From the NCBI RefSeq assembly GCF_900100965.1, contig NZ_FMUJ01000003.1:248001-312000 (forward strand): DNA of 64,000 bases, written 5' to 3'. The notes beneath the pieces are model-generated. The model saw only the letters and a list, made by a program, of their open reading frames with translations. It was not told the DNA's origin and did no database searches. Shown here one piece after another: positions 8,195 through 17,080 of this stretch. Position 1 is the first letter of the stretch, and each line of letters begins with the position of its first letter. Made by a program: the position numbers and the translations under genes. The DNA comes from Variovorax sp. EL159 (GTDB lineage Bacteria > Pseudomonadota > Gammaproteobacteria > Burkholderiales > Burkholderiaceae_C).

Positions 8195-11100
8195 ATGAAT
8201 CGCGCGTACCGCCTTGTCTTCAACTCTGCAAGCGGCATGCTGCAGGTCGTCTCGGAGCTTGCGCGCGCGCCGGGTGGCGGGGCGTCCAGTGCCCGTGTCA
8301 CGGCGCGGCGCGGGCGTGTTCGGGTGAGGGGGAAGGCTGCTTTGGCATTTCTTGCACTGGCCGCAGCGATACCGATGAGCGCTAGAGCTGGCGGTCCTCC
8401 CCCGTCGACGCTGCCTGGGGGCGGTGTGATCGTCAGTGGCATTGGTTCGATCACCACCACTGGCCAGACCATGACCGTGACACAGACTTCGCAGCTGGTG
8501 GCGCAGAACTGGAGCACGTTTGACCTTGGCGGCACAGCGTCGATCAGCTTCGAGCAACAGGGCACGGGAAGCCTCTCGATCAATCGAATCCTCAACCAGA
8601 CGCCCAGCCAGATCTACGGCACCGTCGCCTCGAACGGTCAACTTTTCCTGAGCAACGCCAATGGCATCGTCTTCGGACCGGGCGCCCAGGTGAATGCAGG
8701 TGGGTTCCTGGCCACCGCACTGGACATCACGAAGAACGGAAATCGATACCTGCTCGACGTGAACGCCAGCAGTTCCAGCGCAGTCATCAACAACGGCACC
8801 TTGCAGGCTTCGGCCGGTGCCTCGGTAGCGCTGGTGGGTGCAAATGTGACCAACAGCGGCAACATCGTTGCCCAGTCGGGACGCATCAACCTTTCGGCTC
8901 TTGATCATGCGGAGCTGGCGTTCGATGGCAACAGGCTGATCGACATCCTTGCGAACGGAGCGCTCACCGGAGCCTTGAGTGCCGGGTCACCGGCCGTCAG
9001 CAACGTCGGGACTCTGCAGGCTGACGGCGGGGTGATCGTGCTGCAGGCGGTCGCAACGCCGGGGCTGTTCGCCCAGCTGGTCAGCAACAGCGGTGTGATC
9101 CAGGCCCAGGGGTTCAGCGGCAACGGCGGAACCGTCACGATGAACGCGCAGGGCGGTGGTGTCGTCTTGGCAGGTTCAATCGACGTCAACGGAGTCAATG
9201 GAGGGCAAGTCTCCCTGTCCTCCGACACCGGGGTGTTGATCGCGGGGACGATCAATGCAACAGGCACCTCGGCGGGCGGGACCGTCATGGTCAGCGGCGG
9301 CCTGATTGACCTGCAGGCTCGTAGCCGCATCAACGCGGGCTCCGGGCAGATTGTCCTCACGTCGACCGATGCGATCAAGCAATCAACGGGTTCTTCGATC
9401 ACCGGCACTCTGATGGGAAGTTCTGTGTTGGCCGCAACCCTCGACGGCGACAACAAGATCAGCAACCTCGGCCACTTTTCGGCCAACGACTTCCGCCTGA
9501 ACAACGGGCAATCCCTGACGGTCACCGACGCGCTCAATGGCGGCACCAGCACGGCCCTGACAGTTGTCGGCGACCTGACGCTCAATGCCGACGTCATCGG
9601 CGCGACCACGACACTCAATTCGACAGGCTTCATCACCCAGACCGCCGGAGCCATCACGGCCACCAAGCTCTCCGGCAGTTCGGGACGCGATGCGACATTG
9701 AGCAACGTCAACCAGATCGCCGAACTGGGCGACTTCGACAGTGGCGGCACGTTGACCTTGAATACCAGCCAGGCATTGAAGGTCACCGGCGGCGTCACGG
9801 CCAGAAAACTCAAGCTGAGTGCCGCGAACGGCACCGTTGTCACCGGCGCGATACAGACCGAAACCCTCGGCAGCGGCACGACGATCGGCGCAGGCACATT
9901 GCAGATCGGCAATGGCGGAAACACCGGCTCGATCGAGGGCAACGTCAACCTCGACACGCAGCTCATCTTCAAGCGCAACAACGCAGTGACCTTCGACGGA
10001 GCCGTGGCCGGCGCGGGTTCGCTGTCGCAGTCCGGCAGCGGCACGCTCACGCTGACAGGCGCCAGCACCTATACCGGCGGCACGACGGTGGCGGCCGGCA
10101 CGCTGCGCGTGACCAACACCGCGGGCAGCGCGACCGGCAGCGGCGCAGTGCAGGTCAACAGCGGCGCAACGCTGGCCGGTGGCGGCATCATCGCGGGCGC
10201 CGTCCACATCGCCAGCGGCGGCATCCTGTCACCCGGCAACAGCCCTGGCACGCTGACCACAGGCGCGCTGAGCCTGGACAGCGGCGCCATCCTCAACTAC
10301 GAACTCGGCCAGGCCGGTGCACCCGGCGGTGCACTCAACGACCTCATCGACGTGAAGGGCAACCTTGCCCTGAACGGCACGCTCAACGTCACCGAGTCGG
10401 CAGGCGGCAACTTCGGCCCCGGCCTGTACCGCCTCATGAAGTACAGCGGCACGCTGACCGGCAACGGCCTGTCGATCGGAACGTCGCCGGCCAAGGCCGC
10501 GGCGGCGGACCTGTACGTGCAGAGCTCGGTCGCCGGCGAGGTCAACCTCATCAACAGCACGGGCGCCAAACTCAACTTCTGGGACGGTGGCGACCCGACG
10601 AAATACAGCGATGGCGCGGCCGGTGGCGGCTCCGGCACCTGGGGCCTTCGCAGCCCCAACGACGGCTGGACCGATGCCGACGGCAAGCTCAACAAGGCCT
10701 GGACGCAGAACGAGTTCGCCATGTTCGGCGGCAAGGCCGGCACCGTCACCGTGGACAACGGCGCGGGCAACGTCAGCATCGGCGGTGCACAGTTCTTTGC
10801 CGACGGCTACGTCGTCAACGGCGGCGCGCTCACGCTCGGCAATGCCGCCACGACCATCAAGGTCGGCGACGGCACGGCTTCCGGCGCGGCCATGACGGCC
10901 ACCATCCAGTCGGTGCTGACCGGCACGGGCGGCCTCGTGAAAGACGACATGGGCACGCTGGTCCTGAAGGGCGCCAACAACTACACGGGCGGCACGACCG
11001 TCAAGGCCGGCGTGCTGCAGGGCGACACCACCAGCCTGCAGGGCGACATCGTCAACAACGCCAGGGTCACCTTCGACCAGCCGACGAACGGCACCTACGC

Positions 11101-13423
11101 CGGCACGATGAGCGGCACTGGCAGCCTTCGCAAGATCGGCGGCGGCGAGCTGTTGATGACGGCGCTCAACAGCTACAGCGGCGGCACGCTGATCGAGGCC
11201 GGCACCGTGAACACCTCGGTCACCGGTGCACTGGGCAGCGGCAACGTCTTCGTGGCGGGCGGCGCGGGCCTCGTCTTCAGCGGCAACGCCGATCCGGGGA
11301 GCCTGACCATCACGACGGGCCCGCGCGATGGCGCGACCAGCGGCGGGTTCGTGGCGTTCTCGGGCAGCGGCTCGGCGGCGCGGACATCGCTCGTCACCAG
11401 CGCGGACGGCACGCTGGATATTTCCGGCGGCACGACAGGCGGCATGGCCATCGGCGCACTGGCGGGCGCCGGCAAGGTGCTGCTGGGCGGCAAGGCGCTG
11501 ACGACCGGCAACCTGAATGCGAGCACCGAAATCTCGGGCGTGATCTCGGGCGCCGGCGGCTCGCTGGAAAAGGTCGGCACGGGCGCGTTGACGCTCTCGG
11601 GCGCCAACACCTACACCGGTGGCACGGCCCTGCGCCAGGGCCGGCTGAACCTCGGCAACAACCAGGCGCTGGGCACCGGTGTGCTGTCGATGGACGACGA
11701 CACCACGCTGGGCTTCAGCGCCGATGGCCTGCGCATCGCCAATGCGATCAAGCTGACCGGCAACAACGATCCCGTCATCGACACCGGCGCCTTCAATGCC
11801 ACCTTGAGCGGCGCGATCAGCGGGGGCGGTTTCATCACCAAGCAGGGAACGGGCGCGCTGACGCTGTCGGGTGCCAACACCTACAGCGGCGCGACCAACG
11901 TGGCGCAGGGCACGCTGTCGGCGGGCGCGGCCAACACCTTCAGCGCGGCGTCGGCACACAGCGTGGCAGCCGGCGCGACGCTCGATCTCGCAGGCTTCAA
12001 CCAGACGGTCGCGTCGCTGGCCAACAGCGGCACGGTCTCTCTGCCCGGCAGCACGCCGGGCGCGACCCTGACCGTCAACGGCCCGTACGTGGGCAACAAC
12101 GGTGTGCTGAAGCTGGGCGCGGTCCTGAATGGCGGCGGCCCATCGGACCGCCTGATCCTCAACGGCCCCACGGCGGTTGCCAGTGGCAAGACCAGCGTGC
12201 AGGTCGTCAACTTCGGCGGCCTCGGTGCGCTGACCAGCGGCAATGGCATCGAGGTCATCACCGCGCAGAACGGTGCGACCACGACCGCGCAGACGACCAA
12301 GGACGCGTTCTCTCTGGCCGGCGGCCACGTCGATGCCGGCGCCTACGAGTACCGGCTCAATCCCGGCGACGCCAACGGCGCGGGCGAAAACTGGTACCTG
12401 CGTTCCACCGCCAATGCGGTGTCCCCGACAAACCCGGCAGGCCTGCCCGTCATTGCCTACCGGCCCGAAGCGGCGCTCTATGCCGCGCTGCCCAGCCAAC
12501 TGCGCCAGGGCAACCTCGCGATGTTGGGCGATGTGCGCAAGCGCGTGGGCGACGACGACGCGAAGGGTTCGGCCATTGCGTCGACAGGTTCGGATCGCCG
12601 TGCCTGGGCCCGCGTGCTGTCCACCGACATCGACATCCGGCAGGGCGGCGCCGTCTCGCCCGACAGCAAGGGGCGCCTGACCGGCTTCCAGGCCGGCACC
12701 GACCTGATCGCCGCGCCGAACTGGCGCGCTGGCCTCTACGTCGGCCAGCTCGACGGCGATGCACGCGTCAAGGGTTTCGCCAGCGGCATCAGCAACCTGG
12801 GCGTGGGCCGCAACGATCTGCGCAGCCAGTACTTGGGCATCTACGGCACCTACACCGGCGACAGCGGCTTCTATGCCGATGCCGTGCTGCAGGCGGGCCG
12901 CCACCGCTACACGGTGGCGCCGATGTGGAGCGCCGGGGTGGGGGGCAAGGGCAGCAGCCTTCTGGCGTCCATTGAAGTAGGGCAGTCTTTCGCGCTGGGC
13001 AACAGCGGCTGGGCGATCGAGCCGCAGTTGCAGCTCATCCATCAGCATCTGGACCTGGACAACTCGCTGATCGCCGGTGCCGTGGTTCAGCCGCAAGCGG
13101 ACAACGGCTGGATCGCCCGCGCGGGCTTGCGGGTCAAGGGCGAGGTCGATACCGGCATCGGCACGCTGCAGCCGTATGGTCGCCTCGACATCTACAAGAC
13201 CTCGCGTGGCACGGACACCGCACGCTTCGTGAGCGGTGCAAGCATCACCCACGTCACCGCGCCCGTGGGCGGCACGAGCACCGAGTTGGCGGGCGGCTTC
13301 ACGCTGGCGCTGAATCAGACGACCAGCCTGTACGGCGAAGTGGGCAAGCTGTGGTCTTCGGGTGGCGATGCCAAGGTCAGGAGCGGGATCAACGGCTCAC
13401 TGGGCGTGCGCATGAAGTGGTGA
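8195..13423 (+). CDS. Hybrid autotransporter: ESPR, TPS/haemagglutinin-type domain, PATR passenger, beta-barrel
   Basis: A 1742-residue type Va secreted protein. Residues 1-66 form an extended signal peptide (MNRAYRLVFNSASGM, then RGKAALAFLALAAAIPMSARA). About 71-236 is a filamentous-haemagglutinin/TPS secretion domain (SQLVAQNWSTFDLGGTASIS, NQTPSQIYGTVASNGQLFLS, NANGIVFGPGAQVNAGGF). A long Gly/Thr/Asn-rich beta-helix follows, with five passenger-associated repeats of the type GTLTLTGASTYTGGTTVAAG near residues 613, 919, 986, 1129 and 1218. The last 270 residues (from WARVLSTDIDI, about 1471) are an autotransporter barrel ending in MKW. ATG 8195 follows GGGGGGAATCA and begins the ESPR. Likely a surface adhesin; the ligand is unknown. 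Confidence 0.93.
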   Translation: MNRAYRLVFNSASGMLQVVSELARAPGGGASSARVTARRGRVRVRGKAALAFLALAAAIPMSARAGGPPPSTLPGGGVIVSGIGSITTTGQTMTVTQTSQLVAQNWSTFDLGGTASISFEQQGTGSLSINRILNQTPSQIYGTVASNGQLFLSNANGIVFGPGAQVNAGGFLATALDITKNGNRYLLDVNASSSSAVINNGTLQASAGASVALVGANVTNSGNIVAQSGRINLSALDHAELAFDGNRLIDILANGALTGALSAGSPAVSNVGTLQADGGVIVLQAVATPGLFAQLVSNSGVIQAQGFSGNGGTVTMNAQGGGVVLAGSIDVNGVNGGQVSLSSDTGVLIAGTINATGTSAGGTVMVSGGLIDLQARSRINAGSGQIVLTSTDAIKQSTGSSITGTLMGSSVLAATLDGDNKISNLGHFSANDFRLNNGQSLTVTDALNGGTSTALTVVGDLTLNADVIGATTTLNSTGFITQTAGAITATKLSGSSGRDATLSNVNQIAELGDFDSGGTLTLNTSQALKVTGGVTARKLKLSAANGTVVTGAIQTETLGSGTTIGAGTLQIGNGGNTGSIEGNVNLDTQLIFKRNNAVTFDGAVAGAGSLSQSGSGTLTLTGASTYTGGTTVAAGTLRVTNTAGSATGSGAVQVNSGATLAGGGIIAGAVHIASGGILSPGNSPGTLTTGALSLDSGAILNYELGQAGAPGGALNDLIDVKGNLALNGTLNVTESAGGNFGPGLYRLMKYSGTLTGNGLSIGTSPAKAAAADLYVQSSVAGEVNLINSTGAKLNFWDGGDPTKYSDGAAGGGSGTWGLRSPNDGWTDADGKLNKAWTQNEFAMFGGKAGTVTVDNGAGNVSIGGAQFFADGYVVNGGALTLGNAATTIKVGDGTASGAAMTATIQSVLTGTGGLVKDDMGTLVLKGANNYTGGTTVKAGVLQGDTTSLQGDIVNNARVTFDQPTNGTYAGTMSGTGSLRKIGGGELLMTALNSYSGGTLIEAGTVNTSVTGALGSGNVFVAGGAGLVFSGNADPGSLTITTGPRDGATSGGFVAFSGSGSAARTSLVTSADGTLDISGGTTGGMAIGALAGAGKVLLGGKALTTGNLNASTEISGVISGAGGSLEKVGTGALTLSGANTYTGGTALRQGRLNLGNNQALGTGVLSMDDDTTLGFSADGLRIANAIKLTGNNDPVIDTGAFNATLSGAISGGGFITKQGTGALTLSGANTYSGATNVAQGTLSAGAANTFSAASAHSVAAGATLDLAGFNQTVASLANSGTVSLPGSTPGATLTVNGPYVGNNGVLKLGAVLNGGGPSDRLILNGPTAVASGKTSVQVVNFGGLGALTSGNGIEVITAQNGATTTAQTTKDAFSLAGGHVDAGAYEYRLNPGDANGAGENWYLRSTANAVSPTNPAGLPVIAYRPEAALYAALPSQLRQGNLAMLGDVRKRVGDDDAKGSAIASTGSDRRAWARVLSTDIDIRQGGAVSPDSKGRLTGFQAGTDLIAAPNWRAGLYVGQLDGDARVKGFASGISNLGVGRNDLRSQYLGIYGTYTGDSGFYADAVLQAGRHRYTVAPMWSAGVGGKGSSLLASIEVGQSFALGNSGWAIEPQLQLIHQHLDLDNSLIAGAVVQPQADNGWIARAGLRVKGEVDTGIGTLQPYGRLDIYKTSRGTDTARFVSGASITHVTAPVGGTSTELAGGFTLALNQTTSLYGEVGKLWSSGGDAKVRSGINGSLGVRMKW

Positions 13424-13483
13424 CCGGATAGTCCCGCCCGGCACATCTTGTTCCCGACCGTTGCGCCGGTTACCCTTGTTCTC

Positions 13484-13912
13484 ATGCTCAGTATTCACGC
13501 AGACACCTCCCACGTGATCCAACTGGCCGTGGGGCCATCGTTCATGCTGGCGGCCATCGGGGGCACGCTGACGGTCCTCACGAACCGCCTTGCGCGTGTG
13601 AACGACCGCATGCACAAGTGCCGGGACGAACGCGACGAGGCCGTGCCGGCCAAGTGCATCGACATCGACACCGAACTCGGCACGCTCAATCGCCGCGCCA
13701 AGATCCTCAATGGGGCGATCTCGACGGGGGCGCTGTGCGGCGTCATCGTCTGCCTGCTGATCGGCTCGCTGTTCGTGGCCAACGAACTCGAGCTGGCCTT
13801 CGACCGCCCGGTCGCGGTGCTTTTCGTCGTGGCCATGCTCGCGCTGATCGCCACCTACGCGCTGCTGCTGGTCGAAGTCTTTGTGACCCAGCGCAGCATC
13901 AATCCGACGTAG
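13484..13912 (+). CDS. DUF2721 membrane protein
   Basis: A 142-residue protein with three hydrophobic helices and the DUF2721 pattern: an N-terminal HVIQLAVGPSFMLAAIGGT followed by LTNRLARVNDRMH, a charged middle with LNRRAKILNGAIS, and a C-terminal helix pair (LFVVAMLALIATYALLLVEV). The function of the family is unknown. ATG 13484 is chosen because the first helix begins soon after; the ribosome site is poor. The gene follows the autotransporter by 60 bp on the same strand, which does not by itself imply a shared role. Confidence 0.88.
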   Translation: MLSIHADTSHVIQLAVGPSFMLAAIGGTLTVLTNRLARVNDRMHKCRDERDEAVPAKCIDIDTELGTLNRRAKILNGAISTGALCGVIVCLLIGSLFVANELELAFDRPVAVLFVVAMLALIATYALLLVEVFVTQRSINPT

Positions 13913-13931
13913 CGTTTCCGCAAGGGAAGGG

Positions 13932-13956
13932 CGGGCCATCGAAACCGGATGGCCCG
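13932..13956. terminator. Hairpin between convergent genes
   Basis: Perfect 9-bp arms CGGGCCATC and GATGGCCCG with a 7-base loop lie between the DUF2721 stop (13912) and the stop of the opposing esterase gene (13979). Position suggests a bidirectional terminator, although neither side has a clear T-run. Confidence 0.6.
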
Positions 13957-13978
13957 TCGAACCGCCATCGCCGGCCGT

Positions 13979-15022
13979 CTACCGAAGGCGTTGGGCCATC
14001 CATCCGATCATCTTGGGCATGACCTCGTCGAGGCGGGTGACGGCGCAGTGGCCGGTGTTCGCCAGCAGTTCCACCACCGTGTCCTTGCGCCCCTCGAACA
14101 CCAGCGTGTCGTGTTGCGGGACATGCACGTCGTCCGCGCCATTGACGACCAGCATGGGTGCATTCGTCTGGCGATCGAGCAGCGGGCGCAACGAGAAGGC
14201 GGAGAGCGCGCGCGTCACGTCCTCCTGCGGCGGGCGCTGGCTGAAGCCCAGCGCGTTGCCGACGATGTCGGACATGCCGAAGCTCGCGACGCCCTTGGGC
14301 GCGAAAGACGCTTCGACGGGGCCGCCAAGCACGATGGCCGCATCCACTTCGCCGGCGAGGCCCGAACGCGCCGAGAAATAACCGCCCATCGAAATACCAA
14401 GATGGCCGACCTTGCGCGCGCCGAGCGACTTCGCTTCGGCCACCAGTCCGCTCACGATCTGCACGCTCTCGGCGGACATGGGAATCTGCGACTCGCCCGT
14501 GCCGGGAATATCGAAGGCGATGACGCGCAGGCCCGCGTGCTGCGCGAAGGCGAGGAAGATCAGCGGAAGGTCCATCTTCCAGGAGTCGACGCCGCCGCTG
14601 GCAAGCAGGACCGGCGCATCGGACGGCGCGCCCTTGGGCGAGAAGATGTTGACGGCCACGGGCGTCGTCGTGTCGCCGATCGGAAGCTGCAGCACGCGGC
14701 GTTCGTGGTCGACCGGGAACTCGCGGGACCACAGCTCGTATTGCGCGAGCTGATGTTGCAAGGCGCGCCGGCTCGCGTCGTTGGCAAGCGTCGGGAACTT
14801 CGCCCAGCCGTAGGTGACCGCTGCGAGGTCATGCCGGCCGGCATCCGCGTACCGCTTGGCAAGTTGCGACCACTCGTACACCCAGCCACCGGGCTCGTCG
14901 ACCCACATGCGCCTGGTCGACGCGCGCACCGCATCGACGTCGGCGGGAGCGAGCCCTCTGACCATCTGGGGGTAGCGCTCGTGGAAGAGTTCTTGTGGAT
15001 CGATGGGCCATTCGTAAGACAT
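13979..15022 (-). CDS. Alpha/beta hydrolase, FrsA-like (DUF1100 type)
   Basis: A 347-residue alpha/beta hydrolase. It has an N-terminal helical region of about 130 residues as in FrsA/DUF1100 esterases, then the hydrolase core with nucleophile elbow GISMGGY, acid NGADDVHVP and His in NTGHCAV. Start 15022 has AAGGAG eight bases upstream. It follows the SMP-30 gene by 77 bp on the same strand and is probably co-transcribed with it from the TetR-controlled promoter, suggesting a lactone or ester breakdown pathway. Substrate unknown. Confidence 0.88.
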   Translation of the reverse strand: MSYEWPIDPQELFHERYPQMVRGLAPADVDAVRASTRRMWVDEPGGWVYEWSQLAKRYADAGRHDLAAVTYGWAKFPTLANDASRRALQHQLAQYELWSREFPVDHERRVLQLPIGDTTTPVAVNIFSPKGAPSDAPVLLASGGVDSWKMDLPLIFLAFAQHAGLRVIAFDIPGTGESQIPMSAESVQIVSGLVAEAKSLGARKVGHLGISMGGYFSARSGLAGEVDAAIVLGGPVEASFAPKGVASFGMSDIVGNALGFSQRPPQEDVTRALSAFSLRPLLDRQTNAPMLVVNGADDVHVPQHDTLVFEGRKDTVVELLANTGHCAVTRLDEVMPKMIGWMAQRLR

Positions 15023-15099
15023 GCGATTGCTCCTTTGCTGGGTGAGATGCAGGGTGATTTGCGGCAGGGCGGTTGCCCCGGCTTCTTGAGGGGAAGTGC

Positions 15100-16119
15100 T
15101 CAGCGCCAATGGGCCAGCGGCAATCCGGCGACTGGCGAGCGAAAGCTCGCCAGCATGTTGCCCATCAGGCTGCCGAGGTACACGGTCCGCAGGTCGGTGC
15201 CACCGAACGTGATGCTGGCCATCCAGGGCGCGAGCGTGCCGTGCGCCTTTGCCATCACCTCCATCGTCAATGTCCCGGCGGCGGCATGCGCTTCGAGCGC
15301 GGCATTTGCCTGCGGGTTGCCGTCGTCCAGCAGCTCCAGCACCTCTCCCTCGGGGGTGATGGCCAGCAGCCGGTCGGACATGATCATCGTGACCCACAGA
15401 TTGCCAAAGGCGTCGAACGCGATGCCGTCCGGCGAACCGGCGCCCAGCGATGGTGGGCCGAACACTTCGCGTCCGGACAGCGAACCATCGGCCGCAACCT
15501 TCAGGCGCGAAACCCGCTTGGCGGCGGTCTCCACGACATAGAGCCACTCTTCCTTCGCGTCCAGCCGTACCTCGTTGGTGAACGCGAATCCGTCGGCGAC
15601 CACGCGGGCGCCGCGTTCGTCGAGAAGGATGATGTAGCCGTCGCTGACGCCGGGCTTCAATGCATCCGTCCACGGATTGATGCGCGTGGACACCGTGATC
15701 CACAGCCGGTTTCGGGAATCGCGCAGAACGAAGTTGGTCTTGCCGATGGGTAGGCCATCGATGGTGTCGAGCAGCACCGTGCATTGGCCGTCGTCGCGCC
15801 GCATCGACTCCAGCCGGTCGGTGCCGAAGTTGGCGATCAGCAGGTTGCCCTCGGCATCGAAGGCCAATCCATTCGGTAGCGTGCCGGAAGTGAAGCGGCC
15901 GTGCAGGTCGCTCGTGCTGTCGAAATGCGGGTCGGCCTGCTGTGCGATCAGCCGCTGCGAGCCGTCGGGTCGGATATGCATCACGCCGCCGCGAGCGTCG
16001 GCCGCCCAGAGATCGCCGTTGGGCTCGGCCAGAACGCATTCGGGGCGTTTCAGGTCGACGCCAACGGGCTTTACCAGGGTTCGGTCGACCTTCCAGCCGC
16101 GCAGAGGGTTCGTCGTCAT
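15100..16119 (-). CDS. SMP-30/gluconolactonase family protein
   Basis: A 339-residue predicted six-bladed beta-propeller of the SMP-30/gluconolactonase/LRE family, which hydrolyses lactones using a bound divalent metal. Repeated blades are visible (PNGDLWAADARGGVMHIRPD, LPNGLAFDAEGNLLIANFG, SRNRLWITVS, FTNEVRLDAKEEWLYVVET, GSPDGIAFDAFGNLWVT). Start at 16119 follows GGAGACAAG. First gene of a two-gene operon with the FrsA-like esterase, divergent from a TetR regulator across the palindrome at 16175-16190. Confidence 0.9.
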   Translation of the reverse strand: MTTNPLRGWKVDRTLVKPVGVDLKRPECVLAEPNGDLWAADARGGVMHIRPDGSQRLIAQQADPHFDSTSDLHGRFTSGTLPNGLAFDAEGNLLIANFGTDRLESMRRDDGQCTVLLDTIDGLPIGKTNFVLRDSRNRLWITVSTRINPWTDALKPGVSDGYIILLDERGARVVADGFAFTNEVRLDAKEEWLYVVETAAKRVSRLKVAADGSLSGREVFGPPSLGAGSPDGIAFDAFGNLWVTMIMSDRLLAITPEGEVLELLDDGNPQANAALEAHAAAGTLTMEVMAKAHGTLAPWMASITFGGTDLRTVYLGSLMGNMLASFRSPVAGLPLAHWR

Positions 16120-16174
16120 CTTGTCTCCAGGAATTTGCGTGCTGCTGCTTGGCCTGCCTGCCCGCTTCAATTGA

Positions 16175-16190
16175 TTATACGTACGTATAA
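16175..16190. promoter_or_regulatory. TetR-type operator palindrome
   Basis: TTATACGTACGTATAA is a perfect 16-bp palindrome in the divergent region between the SMP-30 gene (start 16119) and the tetR gene. Short AT-ended palindromes centred on TACGTA are typical operators of TetR repressors, and the neighbouring TetR protein is the obvious ligand. Confidence 0.7.
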
Positions 16191-16304
16191 GAAATTCAAC
16201 CAATCCAATTGCTTGCACGAATGGATAAACTGGCTCCGCATTTCAGGGCCGAAGACGCCGCCACAGGCGACGGCGCCATGCCCTGTCACTCCGAATCGGT
16301 ATCC

Positions 16305-17030
16305 ATGGCCACCAGCACCAAGACCTCCAAAGCACGCACGCCGCAAAAGCGCACGCCACAGCCCCGACCGGACAGCGAGCAAACCCGGGAGCGCATCCTG
16401 GACAGTGCCGAGAAGCTCTTTGCGCGGCACGGGTTTCACGGAACGTCCATACGCGATATCGCGACCGATGCGGACTATCAGTTCGCGCTGGTCGGCTACC
16501 ACTTCGGCTCCAAGCTCGAACTCATGGACAGAGTGCTGGGGCGACGCTCCGAAGTCCTGAATGCCGAGCGGCTGGCATTTCTCGAGCAGGCACGCGCAGA
16601 CAACAAGGGGGCTGCGATTCCGGTGCGCACGCTCGTGGAGGGCTATGTCGGAACCATCGTGGCGCGGGCCTCCAGGAACGATGCAGGTTGGCGCAACTAC
16701 ACGCAGCTTGTTGGAAGTGCAGGGGGCAGTGCGGAGTGGACGGAACTCACCGACCGGCACTTCAACGCGGTGGCGCGCGAGTACCTGGGCGAGTTGCAGC
16801 GCAGCCTGCCGACGGTGCCGAGCGAGGCCCTTCACCAGGCGTTCTTCTTCGCTGTCGGGGCGATGGTCACGGCCTGCGCGAGGCCGGGACGGATCGAGAC
16901 GCTGTCTCGAGGCAAATTCAAATCCAAGGATCTCTCGACGATGTACGAGAACCTGTGCACCTTCCTGGAAGGCGGCTTCAAGGCTGTCGCCAGTCGGCAG
17001 CCGAAGTCACCGGCAAGCCGACAGCCTTGA
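16305..17030 (+). CDS. TetR family transcriptional regulator
   Basis: A regulator of about 241 residues. A Lys/Thr-rich N-terminus leads to a TetR helix-turn-helix (TRERILDSAEKLFARHGFHG, then TSIRDIATDADYQFALVGYHFGSK), followed by an all-helical ligand domain resembling TetR_C_30 (WRNYTQLVGSAGGSAEWTEL, FFFAVGAMVTACARPGR). Start is uncertain: in-frame ATGs at 16221, 16278 and 16305 all lack a good ribosome site; 16305 (MATSTKTSK) gives the usual family length. It is divergent from the SMP-30/esterase pair and likely represses it and itself. Confidence 0.88.
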   Translation: MATSTKTSKARTPQKRTPQPRPDSEQTRERILDSAEKLFARHGFHGTSIRDIATDADYQFALVGYHFGSKLELMDRVLGRRSEVLNAERLAFLEQARADNKGAAIPVRTLVEGYVGTIVARASRNDAGWRNYTQLVGSAGGSAEWTELTDRHFNAVAREYLGELQRSLPTVPSEALHQAFFFAVGAMVTACARPGRIETLSRGKFKSKDLSTMYENLCTFLEGGFKAVASRQPKSPASRQP

Positions 17031-17080
17031 TGCGGTGGCCGGCAAGCCGATGGCGTGCACGGACCGAGGAGCCTGCGCAA

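Noticed and set aside
10229..13252. Long open frame on the minus strand opposite the autotransporter passenger
   Set aside because: It is a shadow of the repetitive, GC-rich passenger: Ala/Arg/Gly-rich, no recognisable domain, while the plus frame has ESPR, PATR and barrel domains.
17010..17052. Repeated CCGGCAAGCCGA between tetR and the isochorismatase-family gene
   Set aside because: Two short copies only, one inside the coding end of tetR; no array or symmetry that would suggest a mobile or regulatory element.
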